From positions 5,727,001 to 5,791,000 of the forward strand of contig NZ_CP145905.1 in assembly GCF_036894955.1 (NCBI RefSeq): 64,000 nucleotides of DNA. Reading direction: 5' to 3'. Each line of letters opens with the position of its first letter. The first letter of the stretch is position 1. The position numbers and the translations under genes were made by a program. The DNA is from Paenibacillus sp. KS-LC4. GTDB taxonomy: Bacteria; Bacillota; Bacilli; Paenibacillales; Paenibacillaceae. Shown piece after piece: positions 47,894-57,331 of this stretch. The notes beneath the pieces were generated by a model. It ran no database searches, had not been told where the DNA came from, and saw only the letters and a program-made list of their open reading frames with translations.

Positions 47894-50800
47894 TTATAGA
47901 AGTTTGTTCTTTCTCATAACACGCTCAGCAATGATAGAAGCATCACCGCGTTTAAGATTAGCCTTAGGATCAAAGCGATAGGTCGCTTTAGCTGTCCCAG
48001 TGGTCGTGTTAGGTAACCCCTCTAAAAATTTGGATTTCACGACTGCAATAACCGAGCTTAATGCATACCCATCAATAGAGTTGGCATCCGTAAACTGTTT
48101 TTGCAGCGTTGCTCGATCTTTAGTTTGATCGTCCTTGCCATCCTTAAGAAGATTAGCAGCACGAGCGATCATAACTGCGGCTTCCTCTCTTGTCAGAGCT
48201 TCATTCGGCAGGAACTGACGCGGACCTTTACCTCGAATAATGCCTTTTCTTACTGCCGTTTCAATATAGCGATAATCCCACAAACGACTTATTCCAATCA
48301 CTGGTATTACATCATCAAAGGTCATATCGTTTGGATTATAATCCAATGGAATTTGGAACATTTTCACGAGAAGTTGAGCAAATTCACCCCTGGTAATATT
48401 ATCATAAACTCCAAATTCATTACTGCTCGTCGATGCCATTACTCCTCTTGCAAACATAAGCTCCATTGAGTTTCGAGCATAAGAATGCCCGATAACATCT
48501 GTAAAGCTATAGCGCAGCTGCATAACGACATAATAACCAAATCCATCAATTGGTGCGGTAATGGTTTTGCTTCCTGTATTTACTTTACCGCCCATATTGC
48601 TCCATTGACCATTGTAATAACGCCAAATACTTAATGTGTTTGCTGCCGTATTTATAATACCTGAATCATATTTCAATGTAATAGTACCCTGATTAGTAGT
48701 TTCCAGCCAACGTGTCAACGGTCTTGTATGGAATACATTCCCTGATGCATATGGTTGCTGACCCGCCACAAAAGTATAGTCCGTACCCTTTGAGCCTTCT
48801 ACATAGCCTGGATCAATCCAGAATAGTTTAGAAGCGTAACCAAAATGTGCGGAAGGTCTTAACACAGCTGCGCCATAGTCATCATAACCAATAGCTGTAA
48901 AGGTCCCATCTTTTGCTGTTGGATCAGATCCTGTCGTATACTCCCCGACTGCATTATATAATTTTGTCGTTCTGCCATCTGCGCGATCAGCGATGGAGAA
49001 TAAAATTTGCTGGGAATCAAACATATCGATCGTTGTTACATCTTGCCCTGGGCTAACATTAGCTGGGCGTAAGAACGTATTTTTAGGAAAGTTAACCGTC
49101 AACTCCCCTTTGAAAGCCGTTGCTTTACCTGCTTTGGTAATCGACGTTTTGTACTGTGCCCCGGACGAATTATCGGCAGCGTAGTTTACGGAAAATTCAC
49201 CATTAATCTTCTGTGTCCCCCGAAGAACAGTAAATTTAACCTTATTAACACCTGCTTTAAGACCCGTTAGTTCATAACGGAAGATATCATCAGTAATGCT
49301 TTTATTCATTTCTGCTTTACCGATTACGATGCTGTCAGCACCTTCTGCGCGAATACTTACATTCAAGAAGTTCTGATTAATAACAGCCTCCTGCGGCAGT
49401 TTAGGTGATAAAAGCTCATAAGTTGGACGTTCTCTTGTAATCGTGACTGTCTGACTGACGCTTTCTGTACCTACTTGCGAGGTAACCGTAATGCTTTTAG
49501 TTCCGGTTGCCGGCAATGCAATGTTGTAAAGACGCAAACGATATTGTTTATTAGCCGAATCTGTTCCCACTGGCTCTAAATATAAATTATTGTTAAGCGT
49601 TGGGAAAACTATATTATTGCTACCATCCACAGATGCTGTCGTAAATGTCTGTCCATCTACGGAAATAATCAAATTAGCCAGCTTCGTTACAGTAAAGAGC
49701 AAATCCACCTTTTTCTCGGTAGTTGTGAAGGTATCCGCTGTGTCGCCGGGTATAAACTTATTATCAATGTCACTCTGATAACGACTATTGGTTGAGTCCG
49801 TTGTAGGATCGATTGCATATGGAACAGGAATAAGCTTCGTTACTCCCGGCTGTTGGTCGGAGAAACGGTAAATTAGAAGCGTATTAGTTACATAAACTCC
49901 ATTGGCCCGTCCACTTAACACCAACTCATTGCTACCAAATACAAGCTTTGAACTTGTATCAGCATTTGTTAATGGAATCGTAAATTCAGAACCACTGAAC
50001 ATAGCTGCATTGAGCGCTACATCTGTTCCATTCAGCTTAAATGTAATAGAAGAAATATCCGTCGTTAAGTTAAAATTCAACAGTTTACCATTTAAGGTTG
50101 CTAAACCATTTCCGTAATATACCGCACCATTATAGGTATTGGTCACCTGAATGGAGGAAATCGGATTAAAATTAAACGTTCTAGTAACAACGTCCTTCTC
50201 AGCGCCTTTAATAATAGTAAAGGTTAGTTCAATTTCCCCTTGAGGCATATTATCAATTCGATACACACGCTCGGAGTTCGGTCCAGTAAATGCTGTAGAG
50301 CTAAACGAAGATCCCGAAATCGCATTGCCATTCAATTTCGCAGTCAGTGTTGTCGACCCGCCGGCCAAGCTAAAGTTAGATGTATCAATAGCTACATATA
50401 ACGGAAGCTGTGTTACTGCAGCATTATTAGAAAAGATTCCACTTGATGTATAGCCTACAGTCGTTCCTGATGGAACGGCATCATACACTTGCTTAAGTCC
50501 TGTAATATAAGGCGCTGTTGCTGTTCTAACTGTAAAGTTCACCGGAAAATTAGCCTGCTGACCACTGTATGCCGAGCTTTTAACACGCAGTTGGTATTTA
50601 CCGCTAATTGCCGCCGTTAAAGTAGTATCTGAAGTAAAGTTGAATTCTGTATAATCAGTATTTGATGTACCTGAAGTTACTGTAGTTGCATGAGTGCTTA
50701 CAACGGTTCCTGTGTCATCGAAAAGCTCCAAAGTAATTGTAGGAGCTGCGGTTGCAGCAGCTGGTGTTGAGAATAAAACTTTACCAGTAATCGTTTGATT

Positions 50801-51556
50801 GGAAATTGGTGAAATGATAGGATCCCCATCCAACTGCGTAGTATTGGCAAACACATTATAAGCAGCTGGGGTATTGGCCCTAAAATATACTAATTCGCGA
50901 TTCAACGTATAGCTTTTGTCTCCATTACGAGAAACAATCGTTAGCTTATTCAGTCCAAGCTGCAGCTCCAGATCGGAAGTAACGAATGTGCCTGCGCCAC
51001 CATTAAACATAGCCGTACCGTTAATTAAAACTTCAGTCGCATTAGCGGCTTTGACAAGAAGTGACGGACGGGCAGCGGTGACAATTTTAGGTTGTCCCTC
51101 CTGAAGAACAGTCCCATCAGCAAGAGCAATGCTGGAGATAACCGGAACATTGCCATAGCTGACGTAACTTACGCCCTCCACTGTCCCACCGTTACCTGTA
51201 ATACTGCTACTCATACCTGTTACTGTAATCCTGTTCAAGCCCTCATAGAGCTGTACTCCTGCAAACAAAAAGGTATTGCCTACAATTGACGGAGTAAGTG
51301 CTCCATTAGAAGAAGCAACTACAGCGCCATTAACGAGACGCTCTACTTTGAAGGTAATCGAGTTAGCCGATACATCACTGAAAGAGCCTCGCAAATCAAC
51401 TGTACTCGTATTAACAATAGTTGGGCTTGCCTCTACTGTACTAAAATCAGTAAACTGAAAATAGATCGACGCAGCCTTCGCTGGTTGGAGCGGAGCCAAC
51501 GTTACAATCAAGGCAATTGATAAAAATAAGCTTAGCATTTGTTTCCACTTTCTCAT
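47894..51556 (-). CDS. Large surface protein with C-terminal SLH domains
   Basis: The 1220-residue protein has a signal peptide (KQMLSLFLSIALIVTLAPLQPAKA, read in two parts) and tandem Ig-like beta domains over about residues 30-860. A following domain of about 150 residues (KNTFLRPANVSPGQDVTTID ... FHTRPLTRWLETTNQGTITL) is not recognised. Three SLH domains lie at the end (ITRGEFAQLLVKMFQI; LTREEAAVMIARAANLL; LKRGDASIIAERVM). GGGGG precedes the ATG by about ten bases. SLH at the C-terminus suggests anchoring to the same polymer as the S-layer; it is likely an accessory exoprotein. Confidence 0.88.
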   Translation of the reverse strand: MRKWKQMLSLFLSIALIVTLAPLQPAKAASIYFQFTDFSTVEASPTIVNTSTVDLRGSFSDVSANSITFKVERLVNGAVVASSNGALTPSIVGNTFLFAGVQLYEGLNRITVTGMSSSITGNGGTVEGVSYVSYGNVPVISSIALADGTVLQEGQPKIVTAARPSLLVKAANATEVLINGTAMFNGGAGTFVTSDLELQLGLNKLTIVSRNGDKSYTLNRELVYFRANTPAAYNVFANTTQLDGDPIISPISNQTITGKVLFSTPAAATAAPTITLELFDDTGTVVSTHATTVTSGTSNTDYTEFNFTSDTTLTAAISGKYQLRVKSSAYSGQQANFPVNFTVRTATAPYITGLKQVYDAVPSGTTVGYTSSGIFSNNAAVTQLPLYVAIDTSNFSLAGGSTTLTAKLNGNAISGSSFSSTAFTGPNSERVYRIDNMPQGEIELTFTIIKGAEKDVVTRTFNFNPISSIQVTNTYNGAVYYGNGLATLNGKLLNFNLTTDISSITFKLNGTDVALNAAMFSGSEFTIPLTNADTSSKLVFGSNELVLSGRANGVYVTNTLLIYRFSDQQPGVTKLIPVPYAIDPTTDSTNSRYQSDIDNKFIPGDTADTFTTTEKKVDLLFTVTKLANLIISVDGQTFTTASVDGSNNIVFPTLNNNLYLEPVGTDSANKQYRLRLYNIALPATGTKSITVTSQVGTESVSQTVTITRERPTYELLSPKLPQEAVINQNFLNVSIRAEGADSIVIGKAEMNKSITDDIFRYELTGLKAGVNKVKFTVLRGTQKINGEFSVNYAADNSSGAQYKTSITKAGKATAFKGELTVNFPKNTFLRPANVSPGQDVTTIDMFDSQQILFSIADRADGRTTKLYNAVGEYTTGSDPTAKDGTFTAIGYDDYGAAVLRPSAHFGYASKLFWIDPGYVEGSKGTDYTFVAGQQPYASGNVFHTRPLTRWLETTNQGTITLKYDSGIINTAANTLSIWRYYNGQWSNMGGKVNTGSKTITAPIDGFGYYVVMQLRYSFTDVIGHSYARNSMELMFARGVMASTSSNEFGVYDNITRGEFAQLLVKMFQIPLDYNPNDMTFDDVIPVIGISRLWDYRYIETAVRKGIIRGKGPRQFLPNEALTREEAAVMIARAANLLKDGKDDQTKDRATLQKQFTDANSIDGYALSSVIAVVKSKFLEGLPNTTTGTAKATYRFDPKANLKRGDASIIAERVMRKNKLL

Positions 51557-51836
51557 CGCACTGGTTCCCCCTTATATGCATTGCTTTTGAATAAGCACCC
51601 TGATGACCAGTACCTACTCTTCATAAAAATGATTTATGAACTTGCTGTATAAATAAACGTTGATATCGCACAGAAGAGCTTATCGTTCTCTACTCTATAA
51701 ACTTTCCTCCTTCTCCCTCTTGAGCGAATGTTTGTCATTAGTCGTTACAATTAGACGCAAAGACCCAAGAAAAGTTCCGTACTGTAGTTATCGGTTATTA
51801 CAGCCTAGATTTTTAGTCTATTTGGGAAAGTTACGC
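51557..51836. other. Leader region of the 47894-51556 SLH gene
   Basis: It holds a perfect 8-bp inverted repeat TTCATAAA/TTTATGAA (51620-51640, 5-base spacer) about 60 bases before the start codon, and presumably the promoter. No coding frame was recognised. Confidence 0.5.
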
Positions 51837-51874
51837 AAAAAAGCTCCACAGCCATTGCAAAGGCTGTGGAGCTT
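51837..51874 (-). terminator. tagO terminator
   Basis: On the minus strand GAAGCTCCACAGCC pairs with GGCTGTGGAGCTTT and TTTTTTG follows. It ends the fabZ-tagO operon. Confidence 0.93.
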
Positions 51875-51916
51875 CATTATTAAAGTCTAATATAAAATAA
51901 TAGCAGAAATCCTAAT

Positions 51917-53059
51917 TTATTTCGAACGCGATTGCGCATCTACCTTTGTTCGCAGCAGCAGCCGATTAAAGAGATTAATAACCGGTCGGCGCGTTTTGTC
52001 AACGATCCCAATAAGCTCGGCGCCAATTTGCAGGCCAAACATCAGCAAGCAAATAACGGCGAACGTAACCCAGTTGGCTGCGGTTGATTGTATAACAGTA
52101 GACTGCAAAATCGCAAAACCTCCAAATATTGCCGCCACACCCCAAATAATCAGCACCGTACGACGATGGCTAAAGCCAAGCTCCTGCAAGCAATGATGCA
52201 GGTGTCCTTTATCCGGTGCGAAAATCGGACGCTTGTTCACCCAGCGGCGAACGATTGCAAAAAAGGTATCCGAAAGCGGAACACCAATAATGAGCAATGG
52301 CGTAACGAACGAAACAATGGTTACCTGCTTAAAGCCGATCATGGACAACGTAGCTAGGCTGAATCCAAGGAACAGCGAGCCCGAATCGCCCATAAAGATT
52401 TTTGCAGGATGAAAGTTGAAAAATAAAAATCCGACAATGCCGCCGAGCAGCAGGCTGCTGAGCAGAATAATAGGGATATTGCCCATTACGATCGCCATAA
52501 TCAATATGGTAGAGATCGCAATACCTGAAACACCCGCCGCGAGCCCATCCAGGCCATCAATTAAATTAATCGCATTGGTTACGCCGACAATCCAGAGAAT
52601 CGTAATCGGAACAGCGATCCAACCAGCAATTGGTTGCATAGCCTCACCGAACGGAATGTTAACTAAATCAATTTTGATACCAAAGCCAAATACGACAACG
52701 CTTGCCGCGACGAGCTGTCCCAGCAGCTTCACTTTGGCAGACAGCTCCAACCGATCATCCAAAGCGCCAATCAAAATAATAATCGTGCCGCCTACAAGCA
52801 GCGCTTTAATCATATTCATATTTGCATCTGTCAGCATTCCATCAGGAATGAACGGGAACAGCAATAAAAATCCTGCGACAAATGCAGCATAAATTGCCAG
52901 ACCACCCATGCGTGGCATAATGCGGGTATGAACCTTCCGGTGATTCGGCTTATCAATCGCACCGACGAAAAAAGCGAATTTTTTAACAAGCGGTGTCATG
53001 ACTAGCGCTAACGTCAGAGCAAGAATAAAACCAATCGAATACAATAAGCCTTCTGGCAT
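51917..53059 (-). CDS. tagO: Undecaprenyl-phosphate GlcNAc-1-phosphate transferase (TagO/WecA family)
   Basis: The 380-residue protein has about ten membrane helices and the family motifs: GALDDRLELSAKVKLL (the Asp-Asp Mg site), NAINLIDGLDGLAAG, FLFFNFHPAKIFMGDSGSLFLG (in part) and the HLHHCLQELGFSH His region. It transfers GlcNAc-1-P from UDP-GlcNAc to undecaprenyl phosphate at the membrane and starts wall teichoic acid or secondary polymer synthesis. AGGGGAG precedes the ATG. It is the last gene of the csaB/tagA operon. Confidence 0.93.
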   Translation of the reverse strand: MPEGLLYSIGFILALTLALVMTPLVKKFAFFVGAIDKPNHRKVHTRIMPRMGGLAIYAAFVAGFLLLFPFIPDGMLTDANMNMIKALLVGGTIIILIGALDDRLELSAKVKLLGQLVAASVVVFGFGIKIDLVNIPFGEAMQPIAGWIAVPITILWIVGVTNAINLIDGLDGLAAGVSGIAISTILIMAIVMGNIPIILLSSLLLGGIVGFLFFNFHPAKIFMGDSGSLFLGFSLATLSMIGFKQVTIVSFVTPLLIIGVPLSDTFFAIVRRWVNKRPIFAPDKGHLHHCLQELGFSHRRTVLIIWGVAAIFGGFAILQSTVIQSTAANWVTFAVICLLMFGLQIGAELIGIVDKTRRPVINLFNRLLLRTKVDAQSRSK

Positions 53060-53162
53060 GTAATGCAGCTCCCCTTTTGTTTCTACCGAAGTGAATTATA
53101 CTCCGATCGAAAAAGAAACTCCAATCCCGTTTTCATTCAATTTCAACGGTTTTCACGAGTTT

Positions 53163-53924
53163 TTACGATAATGGCCCAGGTTTTGTTACGTTTTCTTTGT
53201 CGCGCATCACTTTCACAACGAATTTCGGCAAAACGAGCATTCTTGGCAGCCTTTTTGGCTCTTGAAGCAAGCGGTAAAACCACTCTAAACGCAGCTTTTG
53301 AAAAATCATCGGCGCACGCTTCAGCTTTCCTGCAATAATATCGAAGCTGCCGCCAACGCCCATTATATAGGGGACGCCAAGCTGTTGCTTATATTTCGCA
53401 ATCCAAGGCTCCTGCGTCTCTGCTCCTCTGGCAACGAGCAATATGTGCGGCGCTGCCCGGCGAATCTCCTCCACAACCTCCTGATCCTGATCGGGACCAA
53501 AAAATCCGTTGCGATATCCTACGATTCGCACCTGCGGATATTGAAGCTGCAGCTTTTCGGCTGCTGCTTCAATCACCTCCTGAGATGTTCCGAGCAAATA
53601 AGCCGTCCATTTGCGCTGTTCGCCTTCGCGCATTAAACGATGCATCAGGTCAAAGCCGGCAACCCGCTCGGCAACAGGCGTACCTACATAATTAGCCGCC
53701 CATACTACGCCTGCGCCATCAGGAACGATAAGCTCCGCCTTTGTCATCATTCGGTAGTAATCAGCACTCTCCAGAGCAGACATCACCATAATCGGATTAG
53801 CTGTAATGACATGCGTTTGACGCTTCTCCTCAATTGCTTTCACTAAATAGCTGACCGTCTCATCCATTGTCATTTTAGAGAAGGGTATGCCGTAAATAGA
53901 TACGGTTGGAACATGGTTCGACAA
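53163..53924 (-). CDS. tagA: WecG/TagA/CpsF glycosyltransferase
   Basis: The 253-residue protein carries the WecG/TagA pattern: VSIYGIPFSKMTMDETV, VITANPIMVM, LIVPDGAGVVWAAN (conserved Asp), GFDLMHRLM, YLLGTSQEVIEAA, and PHILLVARGAETQEPWI. The C-terminal amphipathic part (RLEWFYRLLQEPKRL, PKFVVKVM) probably docks on the membrane. TagA adds ManNAc to GlcNAc-PP-undecaprenol. It starts with TTG; GAGGTG lies about eight bases upstream. The csaB stop is eight bases before, and it is co-transcribed with tagO. Confidence 0.92.
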   Translation of the reverse strand: MSNHVPTVSIYGIPFSKMTMDETVSYLVKAIEEKRQTHVITANPIMVMSALESADYYRMMTKAELIVPDGAGVVWAANYVGTPVAERVAGFDLMHRLMREGEQRKWTAYLLGTSQEVIEAAAEKLQLQYPQVRIVGYRNGFFGPDQDQEVVEEIRRAAPHILLVARGAETQEPWIAKYKQQLGVPYIMGVGGSFDIIAGKLKRAPMIFQKLRLEWFYRLLQEPKRLPRMLVLPKFVVKVMRDKENVTKPGPLS

Positions 53925-53931
53925 ACGAATA

Positions 53932-55131
53932 TCACCTCGATATGGGATGGAGCAGCAGCTTCATAATTTGCTCAGCAGGCTGCTGCGCTTGTTGCTTCAA
54001 CTTCGAAATCGCTTCCTGATGAGATCTGCGCCAGCTGTCGCCATTTTCAAGCATCCGCTCCGCCTCATCGGCGAAAGCTTCTGCATCGAGCAGCTCCGTT
54101 GAGCCAATCGGCTGCAAATGGATTCTTTTCAGAAATTGATCAATTTTGGGATCATAGGATAAACCAAGCATGGGCACCATCTGGTTTGCCGCATAAATTA
54201 ATGCATGCAGACGCATCCCGAATAATAGAGCGCAATGACTCACTTCCAGCAGCATTTGCTGCGGGTCGTCGCCCGGCGACGCCAGCTCAGCGATGCTTCC
54301 GCTGGCGAGCCTCCCTTGCAATCGTTCCATGACCTGCTTCGATGTTTCCACATCATCTGGGGTATGGAACGGGAGAAACCGCAGCCGCACTGGGCGGCGG
54401 CGCGTCAGCGCGATTAGCGCATCGACGGCGCGCGCAAGATCCGCGCCGTCTTCGCGCCAGCGGCGCAGGGACACGCCGACGACCGGCATCGCTTCGCTGC
54501 CGGCCTGCGCGGTCCCCGCACCGCTAGGCGCAGCCGCCGCGGTTGCCCCGCCGCCTGGCGCCCCGGCCGCCGCTGCGCCTAGCGGCAGCGGCAAGCCCAT
54601 AACCGGATCGGGTACAACCTCGATCCGGTCATGCGGCACGCCCATCCGCCCCAGCAAAGCGGCGGATTGCTCGTCCCGCACTGAAACATACGCGCTCCGC
54701 CGCATAATATGGCGGATCATCGGGTCCATCCATCGGCGGTTCACCGGCCCGATGCCCTGCGAATAAATGAACGTCGGCTTGCCCAGCAATTGGGCAAGCT
54801 TCACGATTCCGGTATAATACGGAATCGTCTTCGTGCCTGTAGCATCCTGCAGCAGGCTTCCGCCGCCGCTGATCAGCCCATCGCAGCTGCGCAGCGCGCC
54901 CCACACATCCGCGGGGCGCATCCGATGCACGGCCTCTACGCCGTACATCGCCTTCGTCCAGGCCGGGTCGCCCGACAGCACGACTGGCTGCACCTCAAGC
55001 CCATGAGCCTTGCTCTGCTCGGCAAGCGCCAGCAAAATCGAGCGCAGCACCGCCTCGTCGCCGCTATTGTGACAGCCGTAATAGCCAGAAATCGCTATTC
55101 GGCGAATATGCGTTTGAGAGCTGGCGACCAT
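53932..55131 (-). CDS. csaB: Polysaccharide pyruvyl transferase CsaB
   Basis: The 399-residue protein begins with IRRIAISGYYGCHNSGDEAVL, then GLISGGGSLLQDATGTKT, FIYSQGIGPVNRRWM, and a C-terminal half with LLFGMRLHALIYAANQMVPMLGLSYDPKI (CsaB signature). It adds pyruvate ketal to secondary cell-wall polymer so that SLH domains bind. A GC-rich Ala/Gly-rich linker of about 35 residues sits between the two GT-B-like halves (GAAAAGAPGGGATAA). The ATG overlaps the end of the upstream gene by 37 bases, with GGAAGGAG ten bases before it. Confidence 0.94.
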   Translation of the reverse strand: MVASSQTHIRRIAISGYYGCHNSGDEAVLRSILLALAEQSKAHGLEVQPVVLSGDPAWTKAMYGVEAVHRMRPADVWGALRSCDGLISGGGSLLQDATGTKTIPYYTGIVKLAQLLGKPTFIYSQGIGPVNRRWMDPMIRHIMRRSAYVSVRDEQSAALLGRMGVPHDRIEVVPDPVMGLPLPLGAAAAGAPGGGATAAAAPSGAGTAQAGSEAMPVVGVSLRRWREDGADLARAVDALIALTRRRPVRLRFLPFHTPDDVETSKQVMERLQGRLASGSIAELASPGDDPQQMLLEVSHCALLFGMRLHALIYAANQMVPMLGLSYDPKIDQFLKRIHLQPIGSTELLDAEAFADEAERMLENGDSWRRSHQEAISKLKQQAQQPAEQIMKLLLHPISR

Positions 55132-57275
55132 TTAGACCAAACTCCTTCCAGAAGCTTCCACACTCCGATGAGTATAAACCCAACTGCCGCGCCGAGGCCA
55201 AGGCCAAGGAATACGCGGATGATGGAAATATGCAGCGGCGTATGGATATGCGCAAATGTATCGACCATTGAAAGCTGGCCAATAGAGCCAATAATAACGA
55301 ACAGCCATGCTGCGCGATAACGCAGCGCGGCGAACAATCCCACCAGCAGCAATGGATGTGCCAGCAAAAACTCTTTATTTCGCGGACGAACGCCAAACGT
55401 GCCTTCCAGCCATTCGCGGAAAGGACGCTCAAATGGTAGCGTCTGTCCCTCATTACCTGTACGTGATAAATAATACATACCCGCCGCTAAAACAATTAAA
55501 CCAACGATAACCATTAGCACATTAATCGGCGTAGACAGCATTTTGCGAATGCGGGCGATAGGAGCATGTCCTGTATAAAACACTACATAGATCGCAACGA
55601 GCCCAATCGGCGCAAGATGCAGCAGGCTTACGCCGCGGAATTGCTGAAGCACAAGCATATACGTAATATTGTTCAGCAAGCCGAACACATAAGGGACTGC
55701 AATAAGTGACATGAGCGCTACTACAATAAACCAGCTGAAAGCGAGTCCCAGACGGCGGCTCGCCGGCAAGCCCTCGAATACCCACTTGCCGCCAGCATCA
55801 CCGGCGCTGCTCAGCGGAATAACTACGCCCTTTCCTTTATCTTTGCTGCGGAACGTCCAATCTGCCCCGCCAACAAAACGCTGGTTTCCTTCGGTTCTGG
55901 AATAAATCCGGTTCATGACCCAGATGAGCGCAAGCGTCGGCGCACTAATCCCGGCTCCAAGCGCAAGCGCCTGCTCCAGCACAGAGCTGCTAAGCACATA
56001 TAAGCCGCCGCTTCCGATTATACCGAGCAGGAATACCGCGATAAGCGTCCCTGGCAGAAAAGCATTGATTAAAAGTGCAATTAAGGCAATCGCGCCAATA
56101 ACCACGATTCCTTTCAGCATTTTAACCCATGACGGATATTCCCGATCAAATGGCTTCGCTATACCCGGAGCAAATCCGGCATCCGCCAAACGCTGAATCG
56201 TGCCTTTGTTGCCATCCTCCCCTTTAAGAGACAGGTAGAGGTTATCCAGTGGATTAATAACAGCTGATTTATCCTGGCTCGACGTTGGGGCACCATTTAG
56301 GAAAAACATCCGAATGTTGCGATCCTTCGCCGCGAGCAGGAAGCGATCTGCAATATCTTCCGGCTTCATTTTCATCGCATCTGTAGGAGACAACGAATAA
56401 AGACGTACAATGTTATAATCCGTCAGGTAGGCGAGTGTAGTCATGCCCGACTGCTCTTTTTTCAAATTCTCGATAGTCGTTACACCGATTTGATATTTGT
56501 TAAGCAGCTCCGCAAATGCGCGCAAGCTCTTGTCCTCGGCATTATCGGTGTAGCCTTTTACCTTATCGCCGTCGAACAAAATCCGTGTAACGCCGTAATT
56601 TTTCAACTGAGCAAGAGTAGCCTCTGCTTCTGACTGTGAGTACGGAAGCACCCGGTCAGTCAAACGAGGAAGAACATTGAAGCCTGCCGCTTTAATCCTT
56701 TCCAGAGACATCGGATCAAAACCAAGCGGTTGAAGCAGTGAATTTTGCAGCGGCAGCTCCACCACAAGACCATCGCGTCCATCGAACGACCAGTCCCGAT
56801 AAACGACGCCAATCCGGTCAAATGCCGCTCGAATAATCGGCCCAATCTGCTCCTTCTCAACAGCTCCCGTATACAAAATATAAGTGAAATTTTGTCCCGG
56901 CGTCTCCAGCTTGCCTTGAAGCATAGCTGCATCCTTGGAGTTATAGTAGGTCAATCTGCCCGCCTGCATCAGCTCGCGAAGCGAGCTTTCATAGACGGCC
57001 ATGGTCGATACGCCGGCTTCTTTCATAAAAATGAGATGCTGTGCCAGAAAATCCTGCGGCTTCGCCGAATATTCCGCAATTTCGATCAAGTCACGATAAT
57101 CAAACACATACTCCACTTGCTTAGACGTTGACTCTGTATTCATTCGATTATAACCAATAGGAAGTGCCGCCATTACGCCAATCAGCGTAATGATCCAGAG
57201 CCACTGCTTGGCTCTGCGATTCCATTGCAGCCAGTTTTGAAGCACGAAAATCCTCCGTTCATCTATCCTTTTCAT
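55095..57275 (-). CDS. DUF5693-family multi-pass membrane protein
   Basis: The 726-residue protein has one N-terminal membrane helix (WLWIITLIGVMAALPIGY), an extracytoplasmic domain of about 330 residues, and at least eight C-terminal helices (from GIVVIGAIALIALLINAF on). The extracytoplasmic part has alpha/beta-type repeats (GVSTMAVYESSLRELM, GVTRILFDGD). The family regularly lies beside csaB in Paenibacillus-like genomes and may take part in transport or modification of the secondary cell-wall polymer; function is not established. AGGAAG precedes the ATG at 57275. The 37-bp overlap with csaB points to translational coupling. Confidence 0.82.
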   Translation of the reverse strand: MKRIDERRIFVLQNWLQWNRRAKQWLWIITLIGVMAALPIGYNRMNTESTSKQVEYVFDYRDLIEIAEYSAKPQDFLAQHLIFMKEAGVSTMAVYESSLRELMQAGRLTYYNSKDAAMLQGKLETPGQNFTYILYTGAVEKEQIGPIIRAAFDRIGVVYRDWSFDGRDGLVVELPLQNSLLQPLGFDPMSLERIKAAGFNVLPRLTDRVLPYSQSEAEATLAQLKNYGVTRILFDGDKVKGYTDNAEDKSLRAFAELLNKYQIGVTTIENLKKEQSGMTTLAYLTDYNIVRLYSLSPTDAMKMKPEDIADRFLLAAKDRNIRMFFLNGAPTSSQDKSAVINPLDNLYLSLKGEDGNKGTIQRLADAGFAPGIAKPFDREYPSWVKMLKGIVVIGAIALIALLINAFLPGTLIAVFLLGIIGSGGLYVLSSSVLEQALALGAGISAPTLALIWVMNRIYSRTEGNQRFVGGADWTFRSKDKGKGVVIPLSSAGDAGGKWVFEGLPASRRLGLAFSWFIVVALMSLIAVPYVFGLLNNITYMLVLQQFRGVSLLHLAPIGLVAIYVVFYTGHAPIARIRKMLSTPINVLMVIVGLIVLAAGMYYLSRTGNEGQTLPFERPFREWLEGTFGVRPRNKEFLLAHPLLLVGLFAALRYRAAWLFVIIGSIGQLSMVDTFAHIHTPLHISIIRVFLGLGLGAAVGFILIGVWKLLEGVWSKWSPALKRIFAE

Positions 57276-57331
57276 TCCGCTTCCTAACGCTCTATTACCG
57301 AGCACCTGTCCACGGTTGAAGCCTCATATTC

